From NCBI RefSeq assembly GCF_023078275.1, contig NC_062998.1, positions 18,489,916 through 18,553,915 of the forward strand: a stretch of DNA of 64,000 nucleotides, written 5' to 3'. Position numbers and translations under genes: made by a program. This document shows positions 35,492-47,500 of this stretch, in pieces. The notes under the pieces were generated by a model. The model was not told the DNA's origin. It saw nothing but the letters and a program-made list of their open reading frames with translations, and did not search any database. The stretch is from Leguminivora glycinivorella (Eukaryota; Arthropoda; Insecta; Lepidoptera; Tortricidae). Every line of letters starts with the position of its first letter. The first letter of the stretch is position 1.

Positions 35492-35954
35492 AGCTAGGAA
35501 CATACTACGCGGACGTCCGTCGTAAAACGACCGCGACCGCGACCTATCAGTGTGCACGGAACAAAACATCCAGAGAGCCAGATTTCGATCGGACGTCCGT
35601 GCGCTCAAGGCCACGTCCGCGTCCGTCGACCGATAGTTTGCACGGTTATGTGTATTTCCATTGTCCAGATTCCCGTCCGCGGTCGATTCACGACGGACGT
35701 CCGCGTAGTGTGTTCCTAGCTTAAAGCTAGGAACATACTACGCGGACGTCCGTCGTAAAACGACCGCGACCGCGACCTATCAGTGTGCACGGAACAAAAC
35801 ATCCAGAGAGCCAGATTTCGATCGGACGTCCGTGCGCTCAAGGCTACGTCCGCGTCCGTCGACCGATAGTTTGCACGGTTATGTGTATTTCCATTGTCCA
35901 GATTCCCGTCCGCGGTTGATTCACGACGGACGTCCGCGTAGTGTGTTCCTAGCT
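35492..35954. mobile_element. Two head-to-tail MITEs sharing a TAA
   Basis: Units 35492-35721 and 35725-35954 (230 bp each) start AGCTAGGAACA and end in its complement. A single TAA separates them and TAA flanks both outer ends. Only two base differences noticed. Same family as 6275-7213 and 46525. Confidence 0.9.
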
Positions 35955-35977
35955 TAAATGTCAAGTTAGGTACTAAG

Positions 35978-36368
35978 TAGGCTTGTGTAGGACATGTACT
36001 AATAGTAATAGTACAAAAGACACGATTCCCTGCACTATACTAGACCGAACTACTCCCAAATGATTCTGCTCTCTAGTACATTTAGTACACTCACACACGC
36101 GCAACAGAATGGGAGCGAAAGGAGCGAAGAGCCGAGGAGTGACAATGACAGCAAAGCGATCCGTGCGATCCGACCGAGTGCGCGCGAAAACGGCCGATCA
36201 GCTCTCGGTTGGTACGAGCGAGCGTTACTGTACGTCATATGCACAATTTGTCTTTCGCTCTCTCGGTGTACTACTGTCCTTCAATGTCCTAAAAGAACGA
36301 ACTAGTATGCTTCGGAGATCGTACTAGTTGGGAGCTATCTTTTCAGTGAACAAGCAGGCACAACTCTA
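35978..36368. mobile_element. hAT-like element (8-bp duplication)
   Basis: TAGGCTTGTG at the left, CACAACTCTA at the right, GTACTAAG duplicated at 35970-35977 and 36369-36376. Same terminus as 46662-47110. GC-richer core, no gene. Confidence 0.82.
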
Positions 36369-37005
36369 GTACTAAGTCAAGTGGGGTAACGTTAGAAAGA
36401 GCTCAAATTGTACTTTACAAAACTATCCCCCCCCCCCACACTTTATCTCCAAAGTTTACCAAAAACATTGGTTTTATGCTAAATATTACAGGAAACTTTT
36501 TTTTAATTACCTTTTCAGATTTTAACTTTCAAGTTAACCATTCTTGTGGATGTATATCGTTCTTGAATAAATACAAGTCGTACAATTTCGCGACGAGAAA
36601 ATTGCCCAATTATATGTCAAAAGCAATTTGCTTGGTGGCTGTGGGATCCATGCGAGAAAAAATACGTGTTGATGATAGAGAAAATCCAATGCAAATTCAC
36701 TGGTACTACGAATACTATCCAACTCTATATCTATCTCTGTGTGGAGTAAATGGTATGGTTGGTTTGGATATCCTCGAGATACCTACGCCGGAAGACTGCG
36801 ATACTGCGCCACTATTGCTTGCTCTTGCACCACAGGGTAGACGATCCGGTTGCCTTTAGGAGGGTAAGTTTGTTTGTTTCAGACAACTTCACTAACGCGG
36901 TAGGACGCAAGGGGAGACGAACGCGTAATCTTTTTGCCATTTCCGCTGGTAAAACTTAAACCCGGCAAGCATGCAACGCACTTACGTCTCGAGCCTTTAG
37001 AGTAC
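36369..37005. repeat. Remainder of interrupted dispersed repeat, then unassigned sequence
   Basis: 36377-36620 matches the interior of the 17179-17755 repeat. A 127-residue frame at 36476-36859 overlaps it and has no recognisable domain, so I do not call a gene. Confidence 0.6.
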
Positions 37006-37353
37006 TAAATGAGTTCCTTTCGTGGATCTTGTATAACTGCTGATAACATGACAATCTTACAATAAAAATCAAACGTTTTAGTCGACATTCAACATTTGGA
37101 GTAATATATTTTTATTGTTATTGTATAAATCTTTATCTCATTAAATTGTAAATGATCATTAAATTTATTCAAATGTAACTTAAATGAGTTCCTTTCGTGG
37201 ATCTTGTATAACTGCTGATAACATGACAATCTTACAATAAAAATCAAACGTTTTAGTCGACATTCAACATTTGGAGTAATATATTTTTATTGTTATTGTA
37301 TAAATCTTTATCTCATTAAATTGTAAATGATCATTAAATTTATTCAAATGTAA
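37006..37353 (+). repeat. 175-bp perfect tandem duplication
   Basis: 37006-37180 and 37181-37353 appear identical (start TAAATGAGTTCCTTTCG). The second unit is cut by the MITE at 37354. About 1.2 kb upstream of the golgin ATG. Confidence 0.92.
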
Positions 37354-37516
37354 GGCTTCCCACAGACAGTCTTAAAAATTCATAATCTTAAAAAAAACTT
37401 GTATGCAATCTGACAGTTCAAATCTGTCAGTGTCTTGTCAGTGTCAGTTTGAACTGTCAGATTGCATACAAGTTTTTTTTAAGATTATGAATTTTTAAGA
37501 CTGTCTGTGGGAAGCC
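37354..37516. mobile_element. Palindromic MITE (TAA)
   Basis: GGCTTCCCACAGACAGTCTT and its complement; nearly 70-bp perfect arms; TAA on both sides. Harbinger-type target. Confidence 0.88.
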
Positions 37517-37519
37517 TAA

Positions 37520-38340
37520 CTTGACTTGATTTAGTGCATCCAATCTAGTATTTATAATAATTGTATTAATTAACTTTACGTGACATTGTTAATTTTTAGA
37601 ATAAGCACTATCTTGTAAGCATTTTGGGATCACCTGTAAGCCAACAAGAGTTGTTATTAAGTAAAAAAAAAGTTAGATGTGTATTTTAAGATATAGATCG
37701 ACCCCTTTTTTAAATTAGAACTGACAAGAATGATGTTACATGTTATTACGATTTTCCTATTGTTCGCATAAATATTATAATATTAATAATGTACAATTTC
37801 CTTCTCGACCTGTTGCACTCATAAAATGCCAAATATGCCAAGTCAATATTTTTGCGCTGGCACAAAATACGTTTTATTTTTCTTCCTCTTGATCTTTAAC
37901 CACACGTTGCTCATATAAATACAAAATACAAGTCAGAATTTATTATGACTCATCCCCGAAGGGTGGACAGCACTAGTTATCATAGACAATATCGTAACTT
38001 TTTTAAATTTTACAAAATGTATTTCTGGACTCTACAGACAATAGCGGTTTCAGATTGTGGATGGCGCTTATGAGATCCATCCGGCAGCAAGCTACTTTAG
38101 AGAGCTGATATTGGGTCTTAGCAAGAATGTCTTTCATATTATATTACATATTTCAAATATTGTAAACAACTCGTAAACAGCTGATATTTTGTGACAAGGA
38201 CAACTACTCTTGTTTGGGCCCGTTGCTGTGGGCGTTGGCAATTTGGTGTGAGTGTGGACCTCCTAGCTGTGAGTATTATATTCTTTGGTGTGGGTGGACC
38301 TCGGACCAAGTGTGGACCCATTTTGCTACTATGTGTACTA
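37520..38340. other. Golgin 5' flank, no other gene seen
   Basis: AT-rich with a short TGTGGACC-repeating block at 38250-38325. Probably holds golgin regulatory sequence. Confidence 0.35.
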
Positions 38341-38390
38341 GGCATTATAGGACGGTAGTTTCTAGTCTATGTTCATGAAGACGTCTGGTC

Positions 38391-38403
38391 TGACGTCTGA
38401 CGT
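38391..38403 (+). promoter_or_regulatory. Two TGACGT motifs upstream of golgin
   Basis: Two adjoining TGACGT (CRE half-like) copies 7 bp apart, about 165 bp before the golgin ATG. Position suits a proximal promoter, but function is a guess. Confidence 0.2.
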
Positions 38404-38565
38404 ATCGTGAGTTCCGTCATCCTCATCCGTCATTTCGTGATATTGTCATAGTTTCCTGTAAATTTGGCTTATTCGTATTCTATTTATATTTATTATAATT
38501 GTTATTTAACTAAGTATACCTCGATTATGAATCGAAATAAATAAATCAAAATCATTATAAAAAAT

Positions 38566-38586
38566 ATGGACAACCCGGAATCTAAG
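38566..38586 (+). CDS. Gcc2: Golgin exon 1 (possible start)
   Basis: ATG at 38566 encodes MDNPESK followed by AAG|GTAATT, phase 0. Only 21 coding bases, so support comes from the donor, the phase and the upstream position. An AT-rich leader precedes it. Confidence 0.6.
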
Positions 38587-41500
38587 GTAATTGAAATGTT
38601 TGATGTCTGTATTTACCAACCACCAATTGCCACGAATAATTTATTTTATCTTCTATTATTTAGTAATAGTAACTAACCTTGTATTTACAGTATGTTGGAG
38701 TGAGTATAATATGTGTGCGAACTATGTATAAAAATATTTATCGAGTACAGTAGCTATCTTATGCATAATTATAATGTTTATGATATTATTCTAGATGCTT
38801 CACAGTAAATAATAATTATACTATACATGTAATTAAAGCCTGTTACCAATAAACGTCAAAACTACTTTATAGCAGTGTTATTATATCTTTTTCTTGATGC
38901 AACCATCTTAGTACACATTTTTTTTACTGTGTGACCCTCATTGTCTGTATAGCTTTACAACTGGTAATGGCTAGGCAGCCAGCCTCCAAGAGGTTTGCGA
39001 CCCACAGTTTGTTAACACTGATCTGACTGCCACAGTGAAGGTGACATTATAACAAAAATGCAAATATTATATGGGTACATATTACAAAACATTAAAAAAA
39101 TATATATTTAAAATTATGTTCTTGTTCTGTAAAACAGGACCAATCATTGCAGAATTTCTACATTTTTCAGATGCAGCAAGATGTTTCTAAGAAAAATTCA
39201 TTAGATGAACTCTCTAAAGAGGAACTGGTAACAAAATGTAAAAGCTTGCTTCTAATAGCTCAAAAAGCAAGGCATTCAAAGCAAGGTATGTATTATAAAT
39301 AAAAGGTTAAAGACATCACATAATTGTTTCAAAAGTTGCAGAAAACCTACTCATGATAAACCTTTTTATTGGTTTGTCTTTCATTACACATAGGTGACAT
39401 ATAGGTGAAGATGTGTTTATCTATAAATAGTTTTCTCCTTACTACGAAAGAGTGTTCACTTTTTACTGAAAGCTTTAATAATATGAAAAGTTTATTTTGA
39501 GTTAAATACAAATATTTCATGACTTCATTCATTTCTAAAGAAGGGTACAAAGGGTGAAATTGATTGAAGGTTAAATAGATAGACCATTTCAAGTATGTTA
39601 AATTCTTATAATTTGTACCATTTAAAAAAAATGATCTTGTGTACATAAGTGTATGTACACAATGTTACATATATTCTACTTACATTTATTTTGTAATAAT
39701 AGGTCCTGCAATATTAGATTAAGTAAGTAATATAAGAGACTTGCACCTGCAAACTGTTTATACAGTTTTGCAGGAAACTGTACTAGATTAAGACACAATA
39801 TTATGTTTTGATAATTCAAATAAGTAAATATTAAAATTCAAATTTGGATCTATACAAATACATGTATAAACATTACAGAGCTTCAAACTCAAATAGACCA
39901 ATATAAAGTAAAAGAAGTGGAATATGAAAACTCAAAGAAAAAATATGAGGAGAAAATTCACACCCTTGAAGAACTTGCAAATTCTCTTACTGATCAGAAA
40001 CTCAACTACATAACAGACCTTGAGTCTGCTCAAAATAAATTGAAAGGTTTAAATCAACAGTGTATAAAGTCTGAGGAAGAACTAAAAATTCACAAAGCAG
40101 AGTTGATCATAAAAGAAAAGAAATATGCAGAAACCCTAGTCAAGTTATCTGACCTAGACAGTGAAAATATATCTTTAAAACGACAAAATACCAGACTTGT
40201 GGAGGAAAATGAGCAACTTCTTAACCAGCTATCTGAGTTAGAAGCAAGAATAGAAGAGTTCAATAATATTGGACTCCAGCAAAGAGAACAGTTAAAGGTG
40301 TTAGAAGAAAAACTCCAGTCAGGTAAATAAGAAACTGTCTATGATAAAGTAATCAACAATCCATAGATTGCAGATTGTAACTAAACAAATCATACATATT
40401 AACTTATTGCCATTATTATGCATCTCTTATTTGCCATATATTCCTAATAAATTTTAAAAGTTAGTCAAATCAATAATAAAGCGGGAAAGTCATAAAATCA
40501 TTGAACATATAGTTAGATATAGTAGCAATTTGTCTTATCTCTGTCCCCCATCTGTTGCATCCCAAACTATGCATTATCCCTAATTTGATTATGGCACGGA
40601 GGCGTGCCCGGACTGCCTTAAATAATATGTCTCCCACTTTTTTATTTATTTATTGGAAACCGGTAAAGCATTTGACTAAAATCTCACCTGATGGATACAT
40701 CAATAAAAAAAAAACCTGACTTTTTGTTAAGTACATTTTTTTTTTATTTTATCTTTTAAATATTTTTTTTTACCACATACGAGTTAGCGACACCTACTAT
40801 ATTTTTATATAATAATCGCCATTTTATACTCTATTACATATATTTTTATCAAAATTATTAGTTTGGATCAACAATGTCAAAATAAGTTATTTATATATTA
40901 CTAGTATTACCCTTTAGTACGTTGCTCCTGGAAAGTGATGTATGAAAATTTTGGCATAATTAATGGAAGATTTTTTTTTAATTGGGATATGTAGATTATA
41001 GGCCGAAGTTATTTTTCATCAACCCTCCCACTCCTCCCCCTCTGCGTCACCCCTCTACCCCCCCTTAAAGAGCCGAATATGCGATTTTTCTCGATTTCTG
41101 ACAAAACCGATGAAGATACAGAAAAAGCGTGTAGGAACGAAGTAATCCTTAATAAATTTACTACAAATTTCTCATAAACACTTTAGTGCTAGCACTTATA
41201 GTTTTCGCGCAATCCGTCACGAAAGTTGCTCCTTTCTGCAATTTTCTTTAAAGAATATTAAAGTGTTGTCCCAAAATGCTTACGAAATTTGTTTGATACG
41301 ACTAAAATATTGTAAACTCATGACTATAATAAAATTAAGGGGATAAATCACTACCATGGTTGGGACTTGAACTCACGGCTTCCGGATAGAAACTCGAGGG
41401 CTCTACCAACTGAGCCACCAAAAGCTCATCCCTAGTTTCTAGCGAATCTTTCAGCTTTCTACTATATGAATCAGTGGTACCCCTAGCGTCATTTATCTAT

Positions 41501-44500
41501 CATATCTATCAATCTAGAGGCCGTGAGTTCAAGTCCCGCCCATGGTAGTGATTTTTTTCCCCTGAAATTCATTCTGAGTTTATAATATTTTTGTACTATC
41601 AAACCGACGATTTCGTAAGCATTTAAGGAGAAAACTTATCATTCATTAAAGAAAATTGCAGAAAGGAGCAACTTTCGTGACGGATTGCGCGAAAACTATA
41701 AGTGCTAGCACTAAAATGTTTATAAGAGATTTGTAGTAAATTCATTAAGGATTACTTCATTCCTACACGCTTTTTCTGTATCTTCATCGGTTTTGTCAGA
41801 AATCGAGAAAACCGCATTTTCGGCTCTTTAAGGGGGGTAGAGGGGTGACGCAGAGGGGGAGGGGTGGGGAGGGTTGATGAAAAATAACTTCGGCCTATAA
41901 TCTACATATCCCAATTTAAAAAAATCTTCCATTAATTATGCCAAAATTTTCATACATCACTTTCCAGGAGCAACGTACTAAAGGGTAAAACTAGTAATAT
42001 ATAAATAACTTATTTTGACATTGTTGATCCAAACTAATATTTTTGATAAAAATATATGTAATAGAGTATAAAATGGCGATTATTATATAAAAATATAGTA
42101 GGTGTCGCTAACTCGTATGTGGTAAAAAAAAAATATTTAAAACATAAATTAAAAAAAAATGTACTTAACAAAAAGTCAGGAAGTTAATTTTTTTTTTTAT
42201 TGATGTATCCCTAATATATCTATAAAATATCCAAAGAACAACTCAATCGGATACGCGGTTTTAAAGAAAAAAATAAAAAACAAAATTTCTTTTTTTTAAT
42301 TTTTTTCGTAAACGGAAACAGTTTGAGGCATAATATCCAGTAGTAGTACATGTAGTAACAATACGAATAATCCTGCATATCAATATTTCATATTTAGCCA
42401 GGGGCGATTTTACCATGGCAGTCCGGCCAGGCCCTTTAATAGTGGTCCTTAATTTTATAGTGTATTGCACCTAAATGAAAGGTGTTCTTTTGCGCATCTG
42501 AACTAGAGTTAAAATTCTGCAAAGAATAATATTTATACATTTTCCATTACAGAAAATGAATATGAAGCAACATTTAAAGAACTTAATGAGAAAATTGCTG
42601 ATCTTGAAAGTAAACTGAAATCATCAGAAAATACTGATGAAGGTAAGAATAAAACAATTGAATATGAAAATAAGATAAAAGAGTTAACACAACTATATGA
42701 GAATGAAAAAAATATCCAAGAAAAATCTAGCATTAAGTTAAAAAGTTACAGGGAAAAATTTTCTAAATGTGCTGCTTGTATAAATCAACTCAAAAATTCG
42801 AGATTTATACTATCAAAAACTGTGAAAGAGTATTCTGAGAACATTCCTAAATGGCAAAATGACATTATCGCTGCTTCCGTCGTTTTAGATGGCCAGTTAA
42901 AAAAGCTTAATGAAGAAAATAATAGTTTAAAAAATAAGTTAGCCCTATTAGAGGAGCAATTAAAACAACAGACAAATGTAACAGACTGTAATTCTACGAT
43001 ATCTAATTTAAAAGATGAAGTCCAATCTTTAAGAAACCAAAACATCCATTTACAAAAACAAAAAGGTGACTTGGAACAAAATAATAATGATCTAACAAAA
43101 CACTTGCAAGCTCTTGAAGATAGCATTCAAGATAGTGATAACATAAAACATGAACTGGAAAAACTAGGAGAAAAATATGAAGCTTTATTATTTAGGAATA
43201 CAGAATTGGAGAAAAAAGAAACTAAGAATGCGGAACTTATAGACCAGTTACAAAAACAAAATACCAATAATGAAGTAATAGAACATTTGGAGTTGCAAAT
43301 AAGAGCTTTGGAAAGCGAAAAATCTACTCTAGTCAAAGAAAAACTTAATGCTAGAGATATGTCTCTGGAATTAGAAGGGAAAAATAATATCCTGACCAAT
43401 CAAGTTCAAAAGATGCAAAATGACATACATAATTTGAACTTAAAAGTCAATGAATTAAAGAAAGAGAACGAAATTTTACACGAACGCGCAAAATCTGAAA
43501 AAGATGGGCAAGTTAGTGTGTTAAAATGTCAAGTGGCAACTCTTCAAGAGCAGCATGATTTATTGAAACAAGAGTATGAAAGTATAGTCGACATAAATGG
43601 GTTACTAAAGGAAGAAGTTGAAACTCTGAAATTATCTCTGGAACAGCCGAAGGATGAGACTGACAATATGTCTGAATTAAATGTATCATTGCAAGCCGAT
43701 ATTGTGAAGTTGGAAACAAAATTGGCGGCCTACAAACAGGAAAACGCTACACTTATAGCCGAAGTTAAGGAATCGCGTTCGAAACTCAAAGAGTTTGATA
43801 GTTTAGTCGGTGAAAATGAAGATACAAAATTAAAACTTTCAAGTTATAAAACGGAAAACGCTGAATTACTAAACGAAATGAAAGAAATCAATCAAGTAAT
43901 TAAAGAACGTGGAGAGAGTATATCTAAATTACAAAAAGCTATTGGTGAAATGGAGAGATTAATAGATACATTAGAAAAAGACAGGGATATGTCTAATAAG
44001 GAAAAAGAAGAACTTCGTAAATCAATAGAAGCGCTAGAACATGAATTAAGTAATGCAAAACAGAAAACCACAGAAGAGAATGACATAAGCCAGAAGTTAT
44101 TGTCTGACAGAGAATCTGCAATAAAGAACTTGGCTGAAAAAGAAGCGATTATTTTGGCTTTAAGAGAAGAAATAGAAAAACTTAGACAACAATCTTGTTC
44201 GGGTGAATATAAGCATGTTAATATTTCTTTTTATTGTTATCCTTTTTTTTTTAATTATTTTACTGTAATCACTATGGTATTTATGTTTTAGCTGCAGACA
44301 TAAGTAACGAAGATATGTCTACTTCAACGATATCTAAAGCGGAAGAGTATTCACGAATGCGCGACTTAGACGAAACTTTTGAGGAAAAGTAAGATTAAAG
44401 AAGCATTATGTACTAGTTTATTATTATAATTTAGTTTAATGGTTAACAAATTCATACTAACGAAAATTAATTACAGGTACACGAAACTTCGAATTTTTGC

Positions 44501-47500
44501 TTTAAAACTAAAAAAGAAATTGAATGAGACCATGATGCAATTGCAAAGTGCAGAAAAAGAAAAAGAGAAACTTATTAAGTTGCTCGATGAGACTTCCAAA
44601 ACCGTGGTAGCCTCAAGTGATGAGGTCGATCACGGACACGCAAAGCAGGCGCAGCAGGAACAAAAAAATCAGGCTCTTGTATCGGAACTCGAGAATAAAG
44701 TGCAAAGCCTCACTCTCTCTGTTCAGTCTATGGAATCATCTGCTAGTGAATTACAACTACTTAAAGGTAATATTTATTATACAATATTATTATTAACGCA
44801 ACTGGATGTAAACTTGTGATGCGTTTAAAGCGGTTACGTGTTCATGGTTTTCGGATCTCGTATGTCGGTATTTCCCTATTGATGGTGTTATTATTAATAA
44901 TATCCGTAGTTACGATTTGCTAATGCAGATCAAATAAATTTTGACTCTTTATTGGTTTTAGGAGAACTTGCAAGTGTAAACCAGAGGTTAGAAGCTGAAA
45001 TAGAGGCTCACAAATCTACAAAGGAAAGCCTAGACAAAGCTCGTCGCGATGTTAAGAAAAAAGATGTTCTCAGCTTAGAAATGGAAGATTACGAGAAATC
45101 TATGAAGGACCTAACCTCAAAGATGCAGGAAAACAAGAAAAAAATAGTCCAGGTAATGTATTAACTTGTTTCTTCAAATGCTTTCAGGGTTTATTGTGGA
45201 TGGATATTTTCATGCCAATTCTTATTTCTAATTGAGTCCGTCTTATTTCCCTTATTTTCTTATATTCAGATGGAGTCTACAATCGATACGCAAGAAGGGA
45301 CTATCGCTTCTATGAAAGTACAGATTAATTTGTTAGAAGAACAAATAAAAGCTGAGGAAACACAGAACCGGTTGCTCCGAGAGGAGTTGCAGAATGCTAT
45401 CGACGAGTTAAAAGAAAAGAATGAAGTCATTCAAGCAAAAAAGAACATCATTTCAAAACTAGAGCAAGAAGTCGAAGATGAGAAGCGGAAAAATGAAGAA
45501 TCCAGCCTTGAGACTACTTCTTTACTGAGTGAGAAAGAAAAGATTATCATCAGTCTCGGGCAAGACAAGGCGGAATTGAATAACAAAATGAAACGAATCG
45601 AGTTCAAGTGCGCTGAACTGAATGACCAATTGAATATCACGAAAATTGAGTTGGAGGACTTAAAAACTGAACATGCTAGTTATAAGGTAAGACATTTTTC
45701 TGTAACGTTAAATAAATTAATTTAGAACGTAATCCTATTATTTTTTCGATTTTATGGGAACATTGCAGTCTGAACCGCGGGCACATAATTATGCCAGCGG
45801 AGTATACAATGGTCTTGCTAATGTACAAAATTAAATTGTTGACCCAGGTTAGAGCTCAAGCTGTGCTGCGCCAGAACCAGACAGTAGATCACAGCCAGGA
45901 GGAGCGGCTGAAGGAAGAAGCCGCGGCGTTTAAGGCTCACATCGAAACACTTTCCTCTAAACTGGCGACAGTAGAGTAAGCAACAATATATTTTTGGAAA
46001 TTTTCAAGTGTTAACTGGAAAAGTCGTAAGAAAGTGCCAAGGCGTCACGCGCAGATGTTTTTCTAAAGAAGGTCAATCGAAGCCACAGCTAACTAAGTAC
46101 TACAATGAAAAATGTGTGCGTTTAAATTCTGTACCTAGTCTAACCGAATACCCCAGACCCACAAAATGAAACATAACAGCATAGTCATCCCTCGTTATTC
46201 CATAATATTATCTGTTTGTCATCGCGCGGCAAACTTCAACCGAGGAAAACGCGCGCATTGCCTCAGTTTAGGCACGTCTGCATTGGCCGTTTGTCGGGTT
46301 GGGAAATTGGCTCGATCTGTAATAAGGTAATTGACAAGGAGTGGTTATTGATTTCAGGTCGCAGTGCTCCGCTGCCGAGGAGGAGGCAGCGGCGGCGCGG
46401 CGGCGCGCGACCGAGGCGGCGGGCGAGCTGGCGCGCGCGCAGCAGCGGGCCGCGAGGCTGCACGCCGACCTCGCGCGCCTCTCGCAGCAGCTTGACACCG
46501 AGCGGGCGCACCATAAGCTACAAGTAAGCTGGAACAAATTATGGGACGCGTCCGACGGTCGCGGCTGACGACCGCGACTGATAAGTGTGCACAGTCTTCG
46601 GGACGTGGCTTGCGGCTGACAAAAACATCCAGCGCGCCAGATTTCTGCCGGACGTCCGAGCTAGGCTTGTGCCGTTTCGTTCGTTGATCGGAGCGCTCCG
46701 ATCTCGTTCAATCGCTCCCACGAACTAGTTCGCTCTTTTAGGTCTTTCGCTCATTTAGTTCAGCCAGACCAGCGACCACTGCGGTCGGAAAGATCAGAAC
46801 GAATGGGACCAAATAGTGTCAAAATGATACGAATAGTCCACAGATAGTAACATTCCGGGCCCAAAGGATGTAAGTAACCGAAGTTTAATATGAAAACTTG
46901 ACGTTTTTTTGTTGCTCTGCTAATTACCTCTCGCTCTCGGTCGGCGCAGTCACACACTCGTTCTCGATCCAAACCGCTCGCGCTCGCCGATCCTATACTG
47001 AACTAAATGAGCAAAGACCGAATCTCAGAGCCTGAAAAGATTCAGTTCATTTCGGTCATTGATGGGATTTTATTCCTAACAGTTCATAGTTCGTGAACGA
47101 CACAAGCCTAGTCCGAGCTCTCAAGGCCAAGTTCACGGCTTACGTCCGATAGTTTGCACAATTCAGTGTCTATTCATTATCTCGATGGCGTCTTCACGGG
47201 TTACTTACTTCCTATATCTCTAATGGTGGCTTCCGGTGGCTTCCTATCTCATCTTGGATTTCGGGGGCAGTAAGTTACTCATGTCTACTTCTGCCTCCGC
47301 TTGCAATTTCGGAGGCGTATCTATGCTTTAAATCCACATCCAAATCACTTTTGTCCGAACTCATTTTGAAATTTGAAAAAGCTCTTGATAAAATATTTGA
47401 TAAATCCGAGCAAACATATATTTTTATTTAATTTCCGCGCTTAAACTTTTATTAAAATCTGTTTGAGGTAACGTTTTAAACGGTGACATTCAAATTCCGC

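Noticed and set aside
36476..36859. 127-residue plus-strand reading frame
   Set aside because: Overlaps the interior of a dispersed repeat also present at 17 kb, and shows no domain, splice context or codon pattern of a gene.
43513..43719. Minus-strand frames opposite golgin exon 4
   Set aside because: Shadows of a clear coiled-coil coding exon.
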